This document shows positions 13,772 through 20,225 of a DNA stretch of 64,000 bases, one piece after another. The first letter of the stretch is position 1, and every line of letters begins with the position of its first letter. Under the pieces are notes generated by a model that had not been told where the DNA came from, searched no databases, and worked only from the letters and a program-made list of their open reading frames with translations. Source of the DNA: a virus; the IMG/VR virus record IMGVR_UViG_3300027754_005993, positions 1-64,000 of that record; one strand, 5' to 3'. Position numbers and translations under genes: made by a program.

Positions 13772-13847
13772 ACTCATAATCGTGTTTGCTTTCATTATGT
13801 TGATGGTAGGAGTTTATAGAGTATATAAAGCACTATATGAGGATTGA
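13761..13847 (+). CDS. Very small membrane protein
   Basis: 28 aa (MVDKLIIVFAFIMLMVGVYR, then VYKALYED), overlapping the previous gene by 11 nt. One transmembrane helix. Short, so only moderately supported; kept because the gene spacing and the hydrophobic pattern fit the group. Confidence 0.4.
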   Translation: MVDKLIIVFAFIMLMVGVYRVYKALYED

Positions 13848-13852
13848 ATATA

Positions 13853-14080
13853 ATGGCAAAAACACGCAAGGTTAAGGCGACAAAAAAGAACACTGAGATA
13901 TATGAATTGCGTAACGAGATTTCTCAACTCAATCAAGAGAATTCTCAACTTAAGCGACAATTAATTGATATGACAAATGCTTGGAAATCGGTTAGATCAA
14001 TGTTGAATGCTTTGGAGAACTCAAATGATTCCAGAAGAAGAAATAACAATACGAATCAACAAGAAAAATTGGAAGATTAA
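13853..14080 (+). CDS. Coiled-coil protein
   Basis: 75 aa from ATG 13853. Basic N-terminus (AKTRKVKATKKNTE), then a heptad coiled coil (EIYELRNEISQLNQENSQLK) to about residue 60 and a polar Asn/Arg tail. Dimer expected. It overlaps the metallopeptidase-like gene by 56 nt in a different frame. Unknown role; it could be a scaffold or regulator. Confidence 0.6.
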   Translation: MAKTRKVKATKKNTEIYELRNEISQLNQENSQLKRQLIDMTNAWKSVRSMLNALENSNDSRRRNNNTNQQEKLED

Positions 14081-14321
14081 AATTGTAAAATCAACAGAAC
14101 TTTCCTCAACAACTTGTGGGGAATGTGATGATCCCAAATATGCTAAACCAGAGATTTGGGTTAAGAGAAGTCTCAAACCAATTGATCTCATGGATACAGT
14201 AATACATGAAGTGCTTCATGCTATTCGTCCAGAGTTATCTGAAGAAGCAGTTCTGGAAACAGGAACTACTATAGCAAAAGCATTGTGGAAGCTAAACTAT
14301 CGCAAGCAGCCTAAAGAGTGA
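14025..14321 (+). CDS. HExxH metallopeptidase-like phage protein
   Basis: 98 aa from ATG 14025 (GGAGA upstream). Contains VIHEVLHAIRPELSEEAVLE near residues 60-79: the HExxH zinc motif followed by E-E-A-V-L-E, typical of small SprT/ImmA-like phage proteins. A Cys pair CGECDD lies at about 31-36. A peptidase activity is possible but such short proteins are often of unknown function. The gene ends in the stem of the terminator that follows. Confidence 0.7.
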   Translation: MIPEEEITIRINKKNWKIKIVKSTELSSTTCGECDDPKYAKPEIWVKRSLKPIDLMDTVIHEVLHAIRPELSEEAVLETGTTIAKALWKLNYRKQPKE

Positions 14322-14347
14322 GCTAATAGCTCGCTCTTATTTTTTTG
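14314..14347 (+). terminator. Rho-independent terminator
   Basis: 11-bp stem (14314-14324 with 14328-14338, one T-G wobble), 3-nt loop, tail ATTTTTTT. Its left arm includes the stop codon of the preceding gene. Confidence 0.85.
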
Positions 14348-14399
14348 GGTCTGAACTTTTAAGAACTTTAAAAAACTTTAAATACATCGTCCCAAGGGC

Positions 14400-14427
14400 T
14401 TGACTTCCTTGCCAGACTTGTTATAAT
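14400..14427 (+). promoter_or_regulatory. Sigma70 promoter
   Basis: TTGACT, 16-bp spacer, TATAAT at 14422-14427, ahead of the structured leader and the HTH gene at 14509. Confidence 0.8.
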
Positions 14428-14439
14428 ATACACAGTTAA

Positions 14440-14483
14440 CCGAACAACAAGTGACTCAGGTAGTTCGGATGGTTCACGAGTCA
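14440..14483 (+). promoter_or_regulatory. Pseudoknot-capable 5' leader
   Basis: CCGAAC (14440-14445) pairs with GTTCGG (14463-14468), and TGACTC (14452-14457) with GAGTCA (14478-14483). The two 6-bp stems interleave, so they form either an H-type pseudoknot or two alternative hairpins. The element sits in an 80-nt leader, 16 nt before the AAAGGA of the HTH gene, and may control its translation. Confidence 0.5.
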
Positions 14484-14508
14484 AAGACAAGCAAAGGATT
14501 TTATCGTT

Positions 14509-14793
14509 ATGGCAAATACCAACACCCTCTCCAAGAAGCGTCAAGTCATCAATCATCTCTCCCGTGGTTGGGGTATCGACTCGCGCGAAGCAAAGACCAA
14601 GTACGGAGTGCAGAACCTCCGCGCTACCATGAGCGACATTCGTGAGCAGGTCGAGCAGTACGGGAATTGGGAGATTGAGTCTGTCGAGAACGGTAGCACC
14701 ACTCGCTACTTCATGCGCGATACTCACCCAGGTAGTCGTACCTATGGGTTCCGTAAGGACGGTTCGCGCTTCATGATCAGCAACAACGCTTGA
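14509..14793 (+). CDS. Small helix-turn-helix protein
   Basis: 94 aa with AAAGGA upstream. Residues about 8-50 (SKKRQVINHLSRGWGIDSRE, then AKTKYGVQNLRATMSDIREQ) form a helix-turn-helix resembling short phage DNA-binding proteins; the C-terminal half has beta strands (NWEIESVENGSTTRYFMRDT). GC content is visibly higher than in most neighbours (for example gcgcgaagcaaag), suggesting separate origin or strong expression. Monocistronic: own promoter, structured leader and terminator. Possible transcriptional regulator. Confidence 0.7.
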   Translation: MANTNTLSKKRQVINHLSRGWGIDSREAKTKYGVQNLRATMSDIREQVEQYGNWEIESVENGSTTRYFMRDTHPGSRTYGFRKDGSRFMISNNA

Positions 14794-14815
14794 TCGTAAC
14801 AACTTAATATTCGCG

Positions 14816-14847
14816 AAGGTGTGGCAGAAATGCCACACCTTTGTTTT
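14816..14847 (+). terminator. Strong rho-independent terminator
   Basis: Perfect 11-bp stem (14816-14826 with 14831-14841), GAAA tetraloop, tail TGTTTT. The next gene's ATG follows at once (14848). Confidence 0.9.
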
Positions 14848-15216
14848 ATGACAGACTCTGATACAATCTTAAATTTCGCCTACCCTCTGTGTCTTGAAAT
14901 CAAGAGACAGAAGAAGCATCTATCTCTCATCTTTCATAAGAAGAAACTACTCTCTATTGGAAGAAATTGTTTCAAGACACATCCAGAAGCAAAGAAGATT
15001 GGATATCCATATGAAGAGATGCATTCTGAATTAGATGCTTATCAAAAACTTCCAAAGAAATATCGTGGGTTGAAGTTGATTCTTGTAAATGTAAGATTCA
15101 ATCGGTTTCGTCAACTTCGTATGTCAAGACCATGTGAACTATGTACTCCGTGGTGTCGTGAAGTGTTTGATTCTATATACTATACAGACAATGAAGGCAT
15201 TCAAAGAATGGAATAA
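14848..15216 (+). CDS. Cytidine/dCMP deaminase-like zinc protein
   Basis: 122 aa from ATG 14848; the longer reading from 14821 runs through the terminator. Residues about 60-63 give MHSEL (the H-x-E zinc/catalytic pair) and R-P-C-E-L-C (about 96-101), the PCxxC pair, in the order and spacing of the cytidine-deaminase fold. A third Cys follows (PCELCTPWC). Upstream SIGRNCFKTHPEAKKIGYPYEEMHSE resembles small deaminase-like proteins of T4-like phages. The substrate, free nucleotide or nucleic acid, cannot be told. Confidence 0.72.
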   Translation: MTDSDTILNFAYPLCLEIKRQKKHLSLIFHKKKLLSIGRNCFKTHPEAKKIGYPYEEMHSELDAYQKLPKKYRGLKLILVNVRFNRFRQLRMSRPCELCTPWCREVFDSIYYTDNEGIQRME

Positions 15217-15219
15217 CTC

Positions 15220-15717
15220 ATGAAAACTTTTAAAACATTTATAAATGAAGAACACGAATCTCCTATAATGCTTAGAGATGATGGACATTATGATGCCCAT
15301 GGTATTACTAATGAACACATTAAATGGTTGTCAACCGTACCCGAAGTATTAGCAGCAAAAGGTCCAGTGACTTTACAGATACCCCAGCATCTTTCACCTG
15401 TACCAAACTCATTGATTGGTCCTTCCACGGGACATCCCGCAGTTGAAGAAAGCCAAGTTCATTATGCAAATAGAGGTGGTGGAAGACCATATGACTCTCG
15501 TATGATTCATGGAAAAGCAACTCCTTCCAGAATGCTTACAGTAATCGCCAGACCCCACAAAGATACTGGCAAGCCTTTTTTGATTACAGCTTTTGGCGGA
15601 ACTCTTTCACCAAAGGAAGTAGATGATCCAACTCATACTCCAGAATCAAAATTAGAAGCACAAAAATTTTGGGCAGACCATGCCCTTCTGACTGGATCTG
15701 AAAAGGGTAACTCATGA
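15220..15717 (+). CDS. Capsid-targeted protein outside the main cassette
   Basis: 165 aa. Begins MKTFKTFINE with an I-N-E site, so probably an internal head protein. Its C-terminal half (SRMIHGKATPSRMLTVIARP, then DTGKPFLITAFGGTLSPKEVDDP and FWADHALL) has the look of a compact enzyme or toxin-type domain (R...P.R.L.VIA...G...iTA..G....E...FW..HALL) but I cannot assign a family. Lies 3 nt after the deaminase-like gene and overlaps the next start by ATGA, so it sits in an otherwise early-type operon. Confidence 0.65.
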   Translation: MKTFKTFINEEHESPIMLRDDGHYDAHGITNEHIKWLSTVPEVLAAKGPVTLQIPQHLSPVPNSLIGPSTGHPAVEESQVHYANRGGGRPYDSRMIHGKATPSRMLTVIARPHKDTGKPFLITAFGGTLSPKEVDDPTHTPESKLEAQKFWADHALLTGSEKGNS

Positions 15718-15866
15718 AATATGTACTAAAAGAAACAAAAGAAACTTGCGTGATCGTTGAAACCTTTACCGATTTATTTGGCGATGAAATGTGTAAGATT
15801 CAGACTGAGTCTGGTCAAATCATGGATGTTGCCAAAGAAGATCTTGTTCATTTTTTACAGGAGTGA
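15714..15866 (+). CDS. Small acidic protein
   Basis: 50 aa (begins MKYVLKETKETCVIVETFTD, ends MDVAKEDLVHFLQE). ATGA overlap with the CTS gene. Strand-rich, SH3-like possibility. Unknown. Confidence 0.5.
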   Translation: MKYVLKETKETCVIVETFTDLFGDEMCKIQTESGQIMDVAKEDLVHFLQE

Positions 15867-15868
15867 CT

Positions 15869-16144
15869 ATGCCCTACAGACTACACATTGACATTCCACT
15901 CAACATGAGTGAGGATGAAGCACGAACCGCCTCCATGCAAATTCTAGGACTTCTCGCTGAAGAAGATACTCAGGCAATCATTCTCAATGCCATTGGTGTT
16001 GAGGAGATTAATTATCGTCTTGGTCACGATGATGATCGTCAGAAAAGCAACTACATGCACAAGAATGACAATGGGCATGTGAACAATAAGAAATCCAAGA
16101 TTGTTGTTCCAAAGGTCTTGACAGACGATTCAAATCTGGTATAA
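15869..16144 (+). CDS. Small conserved phage protein
   Basis: 91 aa from ATG 15869 (GGAG upstream; GTG 15863 is an alternative). MPYRLHIDIPLNMSEDEARTASMQILGLL resembles short conserved proteins of T4-like marine phages. The tail is charged and His/Asn-rich. The final 27 nt contain a sigma70 promoter for the tRNA cluster. Confidence 0.55.
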   Translation: MPYRLHIDIPLNMSEDEARTASMQILGLLAEEDTQAIILNAIGVEEINYRLGHDDDRQKSNYMHKNDNGHVNNKKSKIVVPKVLTDDSNLV

Positions 16145-16145
16145 T
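16118..16145 (+). promoter_or_regulatory. Sigma70 promoter for tRNA cluster
   Basis: TTGACA, 16-bp spacer, TATAAT at 16140-16145; 10 nt before tRNA-Ile. Overlaps the stop region of the preceding gene. Confidence 0.85.
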
Positions 16146-16154
16146 ATGTTTAAC

Positions 16155-16229
16155 GCGCCACGGGAGGTCTTGGTTATCTCAGCTCGACTTATAATCGAGT
16201 AAGACTTGGTTCGAATCCAAGGTGGCGTA
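16155..16229 (+). tRNA. tRNA-Ile (anticodon TAT)
   Basis: Acceptor GCGCCAC with GTGGCGT, anticodon stem CTCGA/TCGAG around loop CTTATAA, T arm CTTGGTTCGAATCCAAG. Reads AUA, a codon common in this AT-rich genome. The TAT anticodon is read directly; many phages use CAT modified to lysidine instead. Confidence 0.85.
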
Positions 16230-16233
16230 TTAC

Positions 16234-16307
16234 GGTCCCATAGATTAGCAGGTTAAATCGTCAGGCTTTCAACCTGAAGATCGAGGGTTCGACTCCCTCT
16301 GGGATCA
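16234..16307 (+). tRNA. tRNA-Glu (anticodon TTC)
   Basis: Acceptor GGTCCCA with TGGGATC, anticodon stem TCAGG/CCTGA around loop CTTTCAA, T arm GAGGGTTCGACTCCCTC. Confidence 0.9.
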
Positions 16308-16322
16308 CTATACATAAACTAT

Positions 16323-16395
16323 TCTCTGATAGCTCAGTTGGTAGAGCTGCGAGCTGTTAACTCGCATGTCACTGGTTCGAGTCCAGTTCAGAGAG
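16323..16395 (+). tRNA. tRNA-Asn (anticodon GTT)
   Basis: Acceptor TCTCTGA with TCAGAGA, D arm AGCTCAGTTGGTAGAGCT, anticodon stem GCGAG/CTCGC around loop CTGTTAA, T arm ACTGGTTCGAGTCCAGT. Confidence 0.92.
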
Positions 16396-16397
16396 TT

Positions 16398-16964
16398 TTA
16401 ATCGTCATATGGACCTTTAATGCCTTTACCAGAAAATATATGTTTAATATAATCCGTAGGTGTTTCTTTTTTAAAGTAAACTGATTTTCCTATTTTTCTT
16501 CTATTTTGTAATGCTTTCATTCCTGCCTGATCTGCCATTACTGCACCATCATCGTCTAGATCATATGCTAATCCAATATCAGTATCCCAAATTTTTTCAG
16601 CTGTCATTTGTTGACGAAGAGATGGAAATGATCCAGGTCCACCATTGGGAATAAATCCAGTTGCTATTGTTAGTGCTTGATCATGTCTATTAACCGTATG
16701 TCCATCGCTCCAACTTTCACCTGGACCTAATACTCTAGATTGAAGTTTTAAACTATTAGCTACCGAATTTCTTTCTAATTTATCTTTATTTTCTTGTTTT
16801 CTTTTTTCTTCAGTTTGCTTTGTGTTATCAGTTGCTTGTGTATTAGCTCCAAACTCTGCACCCGCTCTAATATTTTCTATGGAATCATAACTACGATCAC
16901 CCGTATCTGTTTCAGAACCGCGCAGTTTGGTCTGTTCTTCCAAATGTTGTTTAAAAGTTTTCAT
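16398..16964 (-). CDS. Capsid-targeted protein inserted in the tRNA cluster
   Basis: 188 aa on the minus strand. Starts MKTFKQHLEE (L-E-E site), a CTS variant. The body begins with a long polar, charged helix (QTEEKRKQENKDKLERNSVA about 50-69) followed by GPGESWSDGH and a globular-looking end with DIGLAYDLDDDGAVMADQ (about 129-146), which has an Asp cluster reminiscent of metal binding. Unknown function. It lies in reverse orientation exactly between tRNA-Asn and tRNA-Thr, as if inserted as a morphogenetic, late-expressed unit. Confidence 0.65.
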   Translation of the reverse strand: MKTFKQHLEEQTKLRGSETDTGDRSYDSIENIRAGAEFGANTQATDNTKQTEEKRKQENKDKLERNSVANSLKLQSRVLGPGESWSDGHTVNRHDQALTIATGFIPNGGPGSFPSLRQQMTAEKIWDTDIGLAYDLDDDGAVMADQAGMKALQNRRKIGKSVYFKKETPTDYIKHIFSGKGIKGPYDD

Positions 16965-16979
16965 ATATCTATATAGAAT

Positions 16980-17051
16980 GCCATCTTAGCTCAGCGGTAG
17001 AGCAACGCTTTTGTAAAGCGTAGGTCGTGAGTTCAAATCTCATATATGGCT
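16980..17051 (+). tRNA. tRNA-Thr (anticodon TGT)
   Basis: Acceptor GCCATCT with ATATGGC (one mismatch), D arm AGCTCAGCGGTAGAGC, anticodon stem ACGCT/AGCGT around loop TTTGTAA, T arm GTGAGTTCAAATCTCAT. Confidence 0.85.
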
Positions 17052-17062
17052 TGGATTATATT

Positions 17063-17392
17063 ATGACATTACCTAATGAAATGTTCACATCTTTACGCGC
17101 AGCAAGATCCTTTATGTTGGATTTGCTTGATCCCTCTGTATACCCAAAACTGCCAAAACAGGTTCGTATTGCAGCGAGAGCTCGTCTGAAGCATTTTCCA
17201 AATGAACATGATATTAATAAATTGGAAGAAATGTTCAACAATGCACACCAAGACAAGAATATCATTATTGGTGAAACTAATAAGCAACTTCAAAAAGTTG
17301 CCAACGAAATTCTCATAGCACAGTCAACCCTAAGTAAGTTGACGGGTGCGTTACAAAACTTTATAAATCACAAGGAAAACACTAATGAATGA
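17063..17392 (+). CDS. BPSL0761-like small protein
   Basis: 109 aa from ATG 17063 (earlier in-frame start would lie inside the tRNA). MTLPNEMFTSLRAARSFMLD, LLDP and then LPKQVRIAARARLKHFPNEHDINKLEE match the BPSL0761-type pattern (MTxPxERxxALxxaxxfLxxL....P..vR..Ar.lLrHyP...). The role is not known. The C-terminal half is a coiled coil. It overlaps the cpn10 gene by 8 nt. Confidence 0.65.
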   Translation: MTLPNEMFTSLRAARSFMLDLLDPSVYPKLPKQVRIAARARLKHFPNEHDINKLEEMFNNAHQDKNIIIGETNKQLQKVANEILIAQSTLSKLTGALQNFINHKENTNE

Positions 17393-17648
17393 TCTACAAC
17401 CAATTGGTAAGACTGTCATGCTTGAACGAGATTTTGGTGGTCGAAAGACAACTGATGCAGGAATCATCTATGATGATAAAGTGACTAACAAAATGGTTTG
17501 GTCTAAAGTTCTCGCTGTTGGTAATGCCATCACAGAAGACATCAAAGTCGGTGATCGCATTTTGTGGGATATCACCAAGATTAAGGGAATCCATAATGGA
17601 TATGATATAGTACATCAAGATTCCCTTTATATGGTTTCTAGGGATTGA
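17385..17648 (+). CDS. GroES-like co-chaperonin (T4 gp31 analogue)
   Basis: 87 aa. Follows the Cpn10 pattern: LQPIGKTVMLERDF, KTTDAGIIYDD (mobile-loop position, about 21-31), VWSKVLAVGNA (38-48), VGDRILWDI (54-62), then YDIVHQDSLYMVSRD. Forms a heptameric lid for host GroEL; in T4 the analogue gp31 is needed to fold the capsid protein gp23. Shorter than bacterial GroES (about 95 aa), lacking the roof hairpin length. It overlaps the previous gene and contains a promoter at its stop. Confidence 0.8.
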   Translation: MNDLQPIGKTVMLERDFGGRKTTDAGIIYDDKVTNKMVWSKVLAVGNAITEDIKVGDRILWDITKIKGIHNGYDIVHQDSLYMVSRD

Positions 17649-17672
17649 CATTATACCTAAATATGATATAAT
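17645..17672 (+). promoter_or_regulatory. Sigma70 promoter, near-leaderless transcript
   Basis: TTGACA, 16-bp spacer, TATAAT at 17667-17672. Start expected around 17679, only about 6 nt before ATG 17685; the GGAG at 17673-17676 would lie upstream of it. Confidence 0.75.
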
Positions 17673-17684
17673 GGAGTCTCAAGT

Positions 17685-17921
17685 ATGCCAAAAGAAATTA
17701 ACAGATCAGATTTAGTCTTTATTCAAGCAACCAGAGATGGTCGTTGCATTGATATGTTGTTGCCCATGAAAGAAATAGAAAAGGGTGTATCTAGAGCAAT
17801 TGATCCAAAGAATACGGATTTGATTCCTGATAACTGTTGCACCTGTTGGCCTATTGAGAAACCCCCAAATTGTACATTTTGGGATCGTCTATTATTTAAT
17901 TGCCCTAAAGAGAATGGATAA
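17685..17921 (+). CDS. Small Cys-containing early protein
   Basis: 78 aa (MPKEINRSDLVFIQATRDGR at the start; CCTCWPIEKPPNCTFWDRLL near 51-70; ends NCPKENG). Five Cys in the C-terminal third could bind zinc. No family recognised. Followed within 17 nt by the sugar nucleotide genes. Confidence 0.55.
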   Translation: MPKEINRSDLVFIQATRDGRCIDMLLPMKEIEKGVSRAIDPKNTDLIPDNCCTCWPIEKPPNCTFWDRLLFNCPKENG

Positions 17922-17938
17922 CATATGAGATTTATATT

Positions 17939-18640
17939 ATGAAGGGCGTAATACTTGCTGGTGGAACGGGAACAAGACTGTATCCATTGACCATTTCGGT
18001 CAACAAACATCTGTTACCCATTGGTGAGAAACCAATGGTTCTTCATTGCGTGGATAGACTCGTAGAAGCAGGAGTGACTGACATAATGATTGTCACTAAT
18101 CCCGAGTATGTCGGTGACTTTTCAATGTTGCTCAAGAGTGGCAAACAGTTCGGTTGCAATATTACCTACAAGACTCAGGATAAACCAGATGGAGTCGCTG
18201 GGGCCTTGGCATGTGCGCGTGAGTTCGTTGGAAACGACAACTGCGTAGTCCTGCTTGGAGACAACATGTTTGATTTCAGTATCAAAGATGTTGTGCAGTC
18301 GTTCGTGGGTGGGTGTGGCATCTTCTTCAAGATAGTTCCTGATGGACATCGTTACGGAATCGGCCGATTTCGAGATGGAAAGTTGATCAGTATAGATGAG
18401 AAACCAAGCGATGTTACAAAGGCTCATGCTTGTATAGGAATCTACCTGTTTGACAACAATGCATTCAATACTATTCGTACATTGGTTCCATCTGATCGTG
18501 GTGAATATGAAATATGCGATGTGATCAACGACTATCTTAAGCGGGGTTTAGTTGTTCATACTTTCGTGGATGGTTGGTGGACTGATGCTGGAACTATGAC
18601 TTCCTACAAAATGGCAAACGAGAAGATGAACAATGGATGA
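17939..18640 (+). CDS. rmlA: Glucose-1-phosphate thymidylyltransferase
   Basis: 233 aa. Nucleotidyltransferase family 2: KGVILAGGTGTRLYPLT (2-18, the G-x-G-T-R-L signature and catalytic R), NKHLLPIGEKPMV (22-34, key Lys), LLGDNMFDF (about 99-107, metal Asp), GIGRF and DEKPSD further on. Converts glucose-1-phosphate and dTTP to dTDP-glucose. Shorter than housekeeping RmlA (about 290 aa), missing the C-terminal allosteric helical part, as in compact forms. GC is raised versus neighbouring genes. It overlaps the dehydratase gene by 8 nt; product feeds RmlB. Confidence 0.9.
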   Translation: MKGVILAGGTGTRLYPLTISVNKHLLPIGEKPMVLHCVDRLVEAGVTDIMIVTNPEYVGDFSMLLKSGKQFGCNITYKTQDKPDGVAGALACAREFVGNDNCVVLLGDNMFDFSIKDVVQSFVGGCGIFFKIVPDGHRYGIGRFRDGKLISIDEKPSDVTKAHACIGIYLFDNNAFNTIRTLVPSDRGEYEICDVINDYLKRGLVVHTFVDGWWTDAGTMTSYKMANEKMNNG

Positions 18641-19565
18641 AACTATAGTAATAACTGGCTGCGCTGGATTCATCGGTAGCCATGTGACTGATCACTTCCT
18701 TGCTAACGGATATACCGTAGTTGGATATGATGCATTCACATATGCTGGCAAGGTGGAGAACCTCAAGTTTGCCACAAACCATCCTAGATTCACTTTGGTC
18801 GAAGGTTCGATCAATGACACGAAACTCCTTGAGGAGTCCGTGAGAAAGCATGATGCCAAGTGGATTTTGAACCTTGCAGCCGAGACTCATGTGGATAACT
18901 CTATCAAGTCCTGTGATGTGTTCCTACAGACGAATGTACTTGGTACTAAATCCGTTCTGGATGTCTGTAGGAACACAAGTACCAAGTTGCTGCACTTCTC
19001 GACCGATGAAGTCTATGGAGTACCTCATGGGGAAATCTCTTTCGTGGAGGAATCCCCACTTAATCCTAAGAATCCGTATTCTGCAAGCAAGGCTGCTGCG
19101 GATCATCTCATCATGGCATATGCAAATACTTACGGTTTGCAGTACATCATGGTTAGACCATCGAACAACTTCGGACCAAGGCAGCATGAGGAAAAGTTTC
19201 TTCCAAAGATGATCAAGAACTTGCTTGCAGGAAAGAAGATTCCCGTGTATGGTGATGGATCGCAGATCCGTGAGTGGACATTCGTGAAGACCACGGCTGC
19301 TGCGACTAGGTTCATTCTTGAGAACTCCAAGATGAACGAGATATACAACATTACGACAGGAGAGTTCATGCGGAACATCGATGTGGTGAATCGGGTTTGC
19401 GAGATGGTTCAACTCCATGCACCAGACTTCATCGAATATGTTCCTGACAGGCTAGGTCACGACTTTCGCTATTCGATCAATGCGGACAAACTCAAGAAGT
19501 TAGGGGTTGAGTTCTGTGATGAGTTCAAGAAGAGGCTTTGGGAAACCATACAGGAAACTCAATGA
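18633..19565 (+). CDS. rmlB: dTDP-glucose 4,6-dehydratase
   Basis: 310 aa, extended short-chain dehydrogenase: TGCAGFIGSHV (8-18, NAD-binding GxxGFIGS), TDEVYG (catalytic T-D-E), YSASKAAADH (YxxxK with Tyr and Lys), RPSNNFGPRQ. The T-D-E triad distinguishes 4,6-dehydratases from epimerases. Makes dTDP-4-keto-6-deoxyglucose from the RmlA product. Codon use and GC resemble rmlA and differ from the AT-rich virion genes, suggesting joint acquisition. The pathway could modify phage or host glycans; final steps are absent. Confidence 0.92.
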   Translation: MDETIVITGCAGFIGSHVTDHFLANGYTVVGYDAFTYAGKVENLKFATNHPRFTLVEGSINDTKLLEESVRKHDAKWILNLAAETHVDNSIKSCDVFLQTNVLGTKSVLDVCRNTSTKLLHFSTDEVYGVPHGEISFVEESPLNPKNPYSASKAAADHLIMAYANTYGLQYIMVRPSNNFGPRQHEEKFLPKMIKNLLAGKKIPVYGDGSQIREWTFVKTTAAATRFILENSKMNEIYNITTGEFMRNIDVVNRVCEMVQLHAPDFIEYVPDRLGHDFRYSINADKLKKLGVEFCDEFKKRLWETIQETQ

Positions 19566-19741
19566 ATATAACAATATTGGGAAATGGATATGTTGGAAAA
19601 CATTTATATGAAACATTATCCAAACATTATAATGTAAGTATACATTCAAAAATTAATCTAAATTATCATGATAAAAATAATCCAATGATTAATGCACTTT
19701 CTGAATTGGAAGCATTACAAAACTGTTTAAAAAGTAATTGA
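19562..19741 (+). pseudogene. N-terminal fragment of a Rossmann sugar-nucleotide enzyme (RmlD-like)
   Basis: 59 aa starting at ATG 19562, overlapping the rmlB stop. MNITILGNGYVGKHLYETLS (1-20) is the N-terminal NAD(P)-binding strand-loop-helix of RmlD or epimerase-type enzymes, but the reading frame ends after 59 residues with no catalytic part. AT-rich unlike rmlAB. Either a decayed third pathway gene or a small protein that reuses the motif. Confidence 0.55.
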
Positions 19742-19765
19742 CAAGTAACATCGTTGTGTTACAAT
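19738..19765 (+). promoter_or_regulatory. Sigma70 promoter
   Basis: TTGACA, 16-bp spacer, TACAAT at 19760-19765; one base off consensus. Overlaps the stop of the previous frame and drives the gene at 19788 (AAGGAG present). Confidence 0.75.
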
Positions 19766-19787
19766 ATAACTAACCAAGGAGTATATC

Positions 19788-20105
19788 ATGAATGTGAAGA
19801 TTGTTCGTTTGACTAGTGGAGAAGAACTTATTTCAAATGTTACCGATAACGGAGAGACTATTACTCTCAAGGATGCATCGGTACTTATCCCATCACCAGA
19901 AGGTAAATTGCTTCTGGCACGATGGTTGCCATACGCAGATACCAAGGAAGGCATTACGCTTGAGAAGCGTCATCTTGTCTTTACCATTGATCCGCAGAAG
20001 GAACTTGCCGATCATTACACAAATGTTGTAGTGAACGGACTTGTAATTCCTGGTAAGAAGATCATTGATCCTCTTGCAGGATCGGGTCTTAAACTGACAG
20101 TCTAA
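19788..20105 (+). CDS. Sm/Hfq-like phage protein
   Basis: 105 aa, strong AAGGAG ribosome binding site. MNVKIVRLTSGEELISNVTD, then ETITLKDASVLIPSPEGKLL form a small five-strand barrel pattern (vkIVRLtSGEEvIg.v....v.lk.p..l) known from Sm-like proteins of T4-type marine phages. Host Hfq-like RNA binding is possible; no direct proof. Monocistronic early gene. Confidence 0.65.
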   Translation: MNVKIVRLTSGEELISNVTDNGETITLKDASVLIPSPEGKLLLARWLPYADTKEGITLEKRHLVFTIDPQKELADHYTNVVVNGLVIPGKKIIDPLAGSGLKLTV

Positions 20106-20108
20106 AGC

Positions 20109-20137
20109 TTGACAAGTAGTGGTTTCTATGGTATAAT
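20109..20137 (+). promoter_or_regulatory. Sigma70 promoter for tRNA-Arg
   Basis: TTGACA, 17-bp spacer, TATAAT at 20132-20137; consensus. tRNA-Arg begins 9 nt downstream. Confidence 0.9.
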
Positions 20138-20145
20138 AGGAACAT

Positions 20146-20219
20146 ATTCCTGTAACTCAGTTGGATAGAGTAACGGATTTCTAATCCGTTGGTCGGAGGT
20201 TCGAGTCCTCCCAGGAATG
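20146..20219 (+). tRNA. tRNA-Arg (anticodon TCT)
   Basis: Acceptor ATTCCTG with CAGGAAT, anticodon stem ACGGA/TCCGT around loop TTTCTAA, T arm GGAGGTTCGAGTCCTCC. Reads AGA, the preferred Arg codon in the virion genes. Confidence 0.92.
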
Positions 20220-20225
20220 TTTATT

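Noticed and set aside
16398-17051. Integrated element with att sites at the tRNAs
   Set aside because: No integrase or flanking direct repeat of a tRNA 3' end was seen around the reversed CTS gene.
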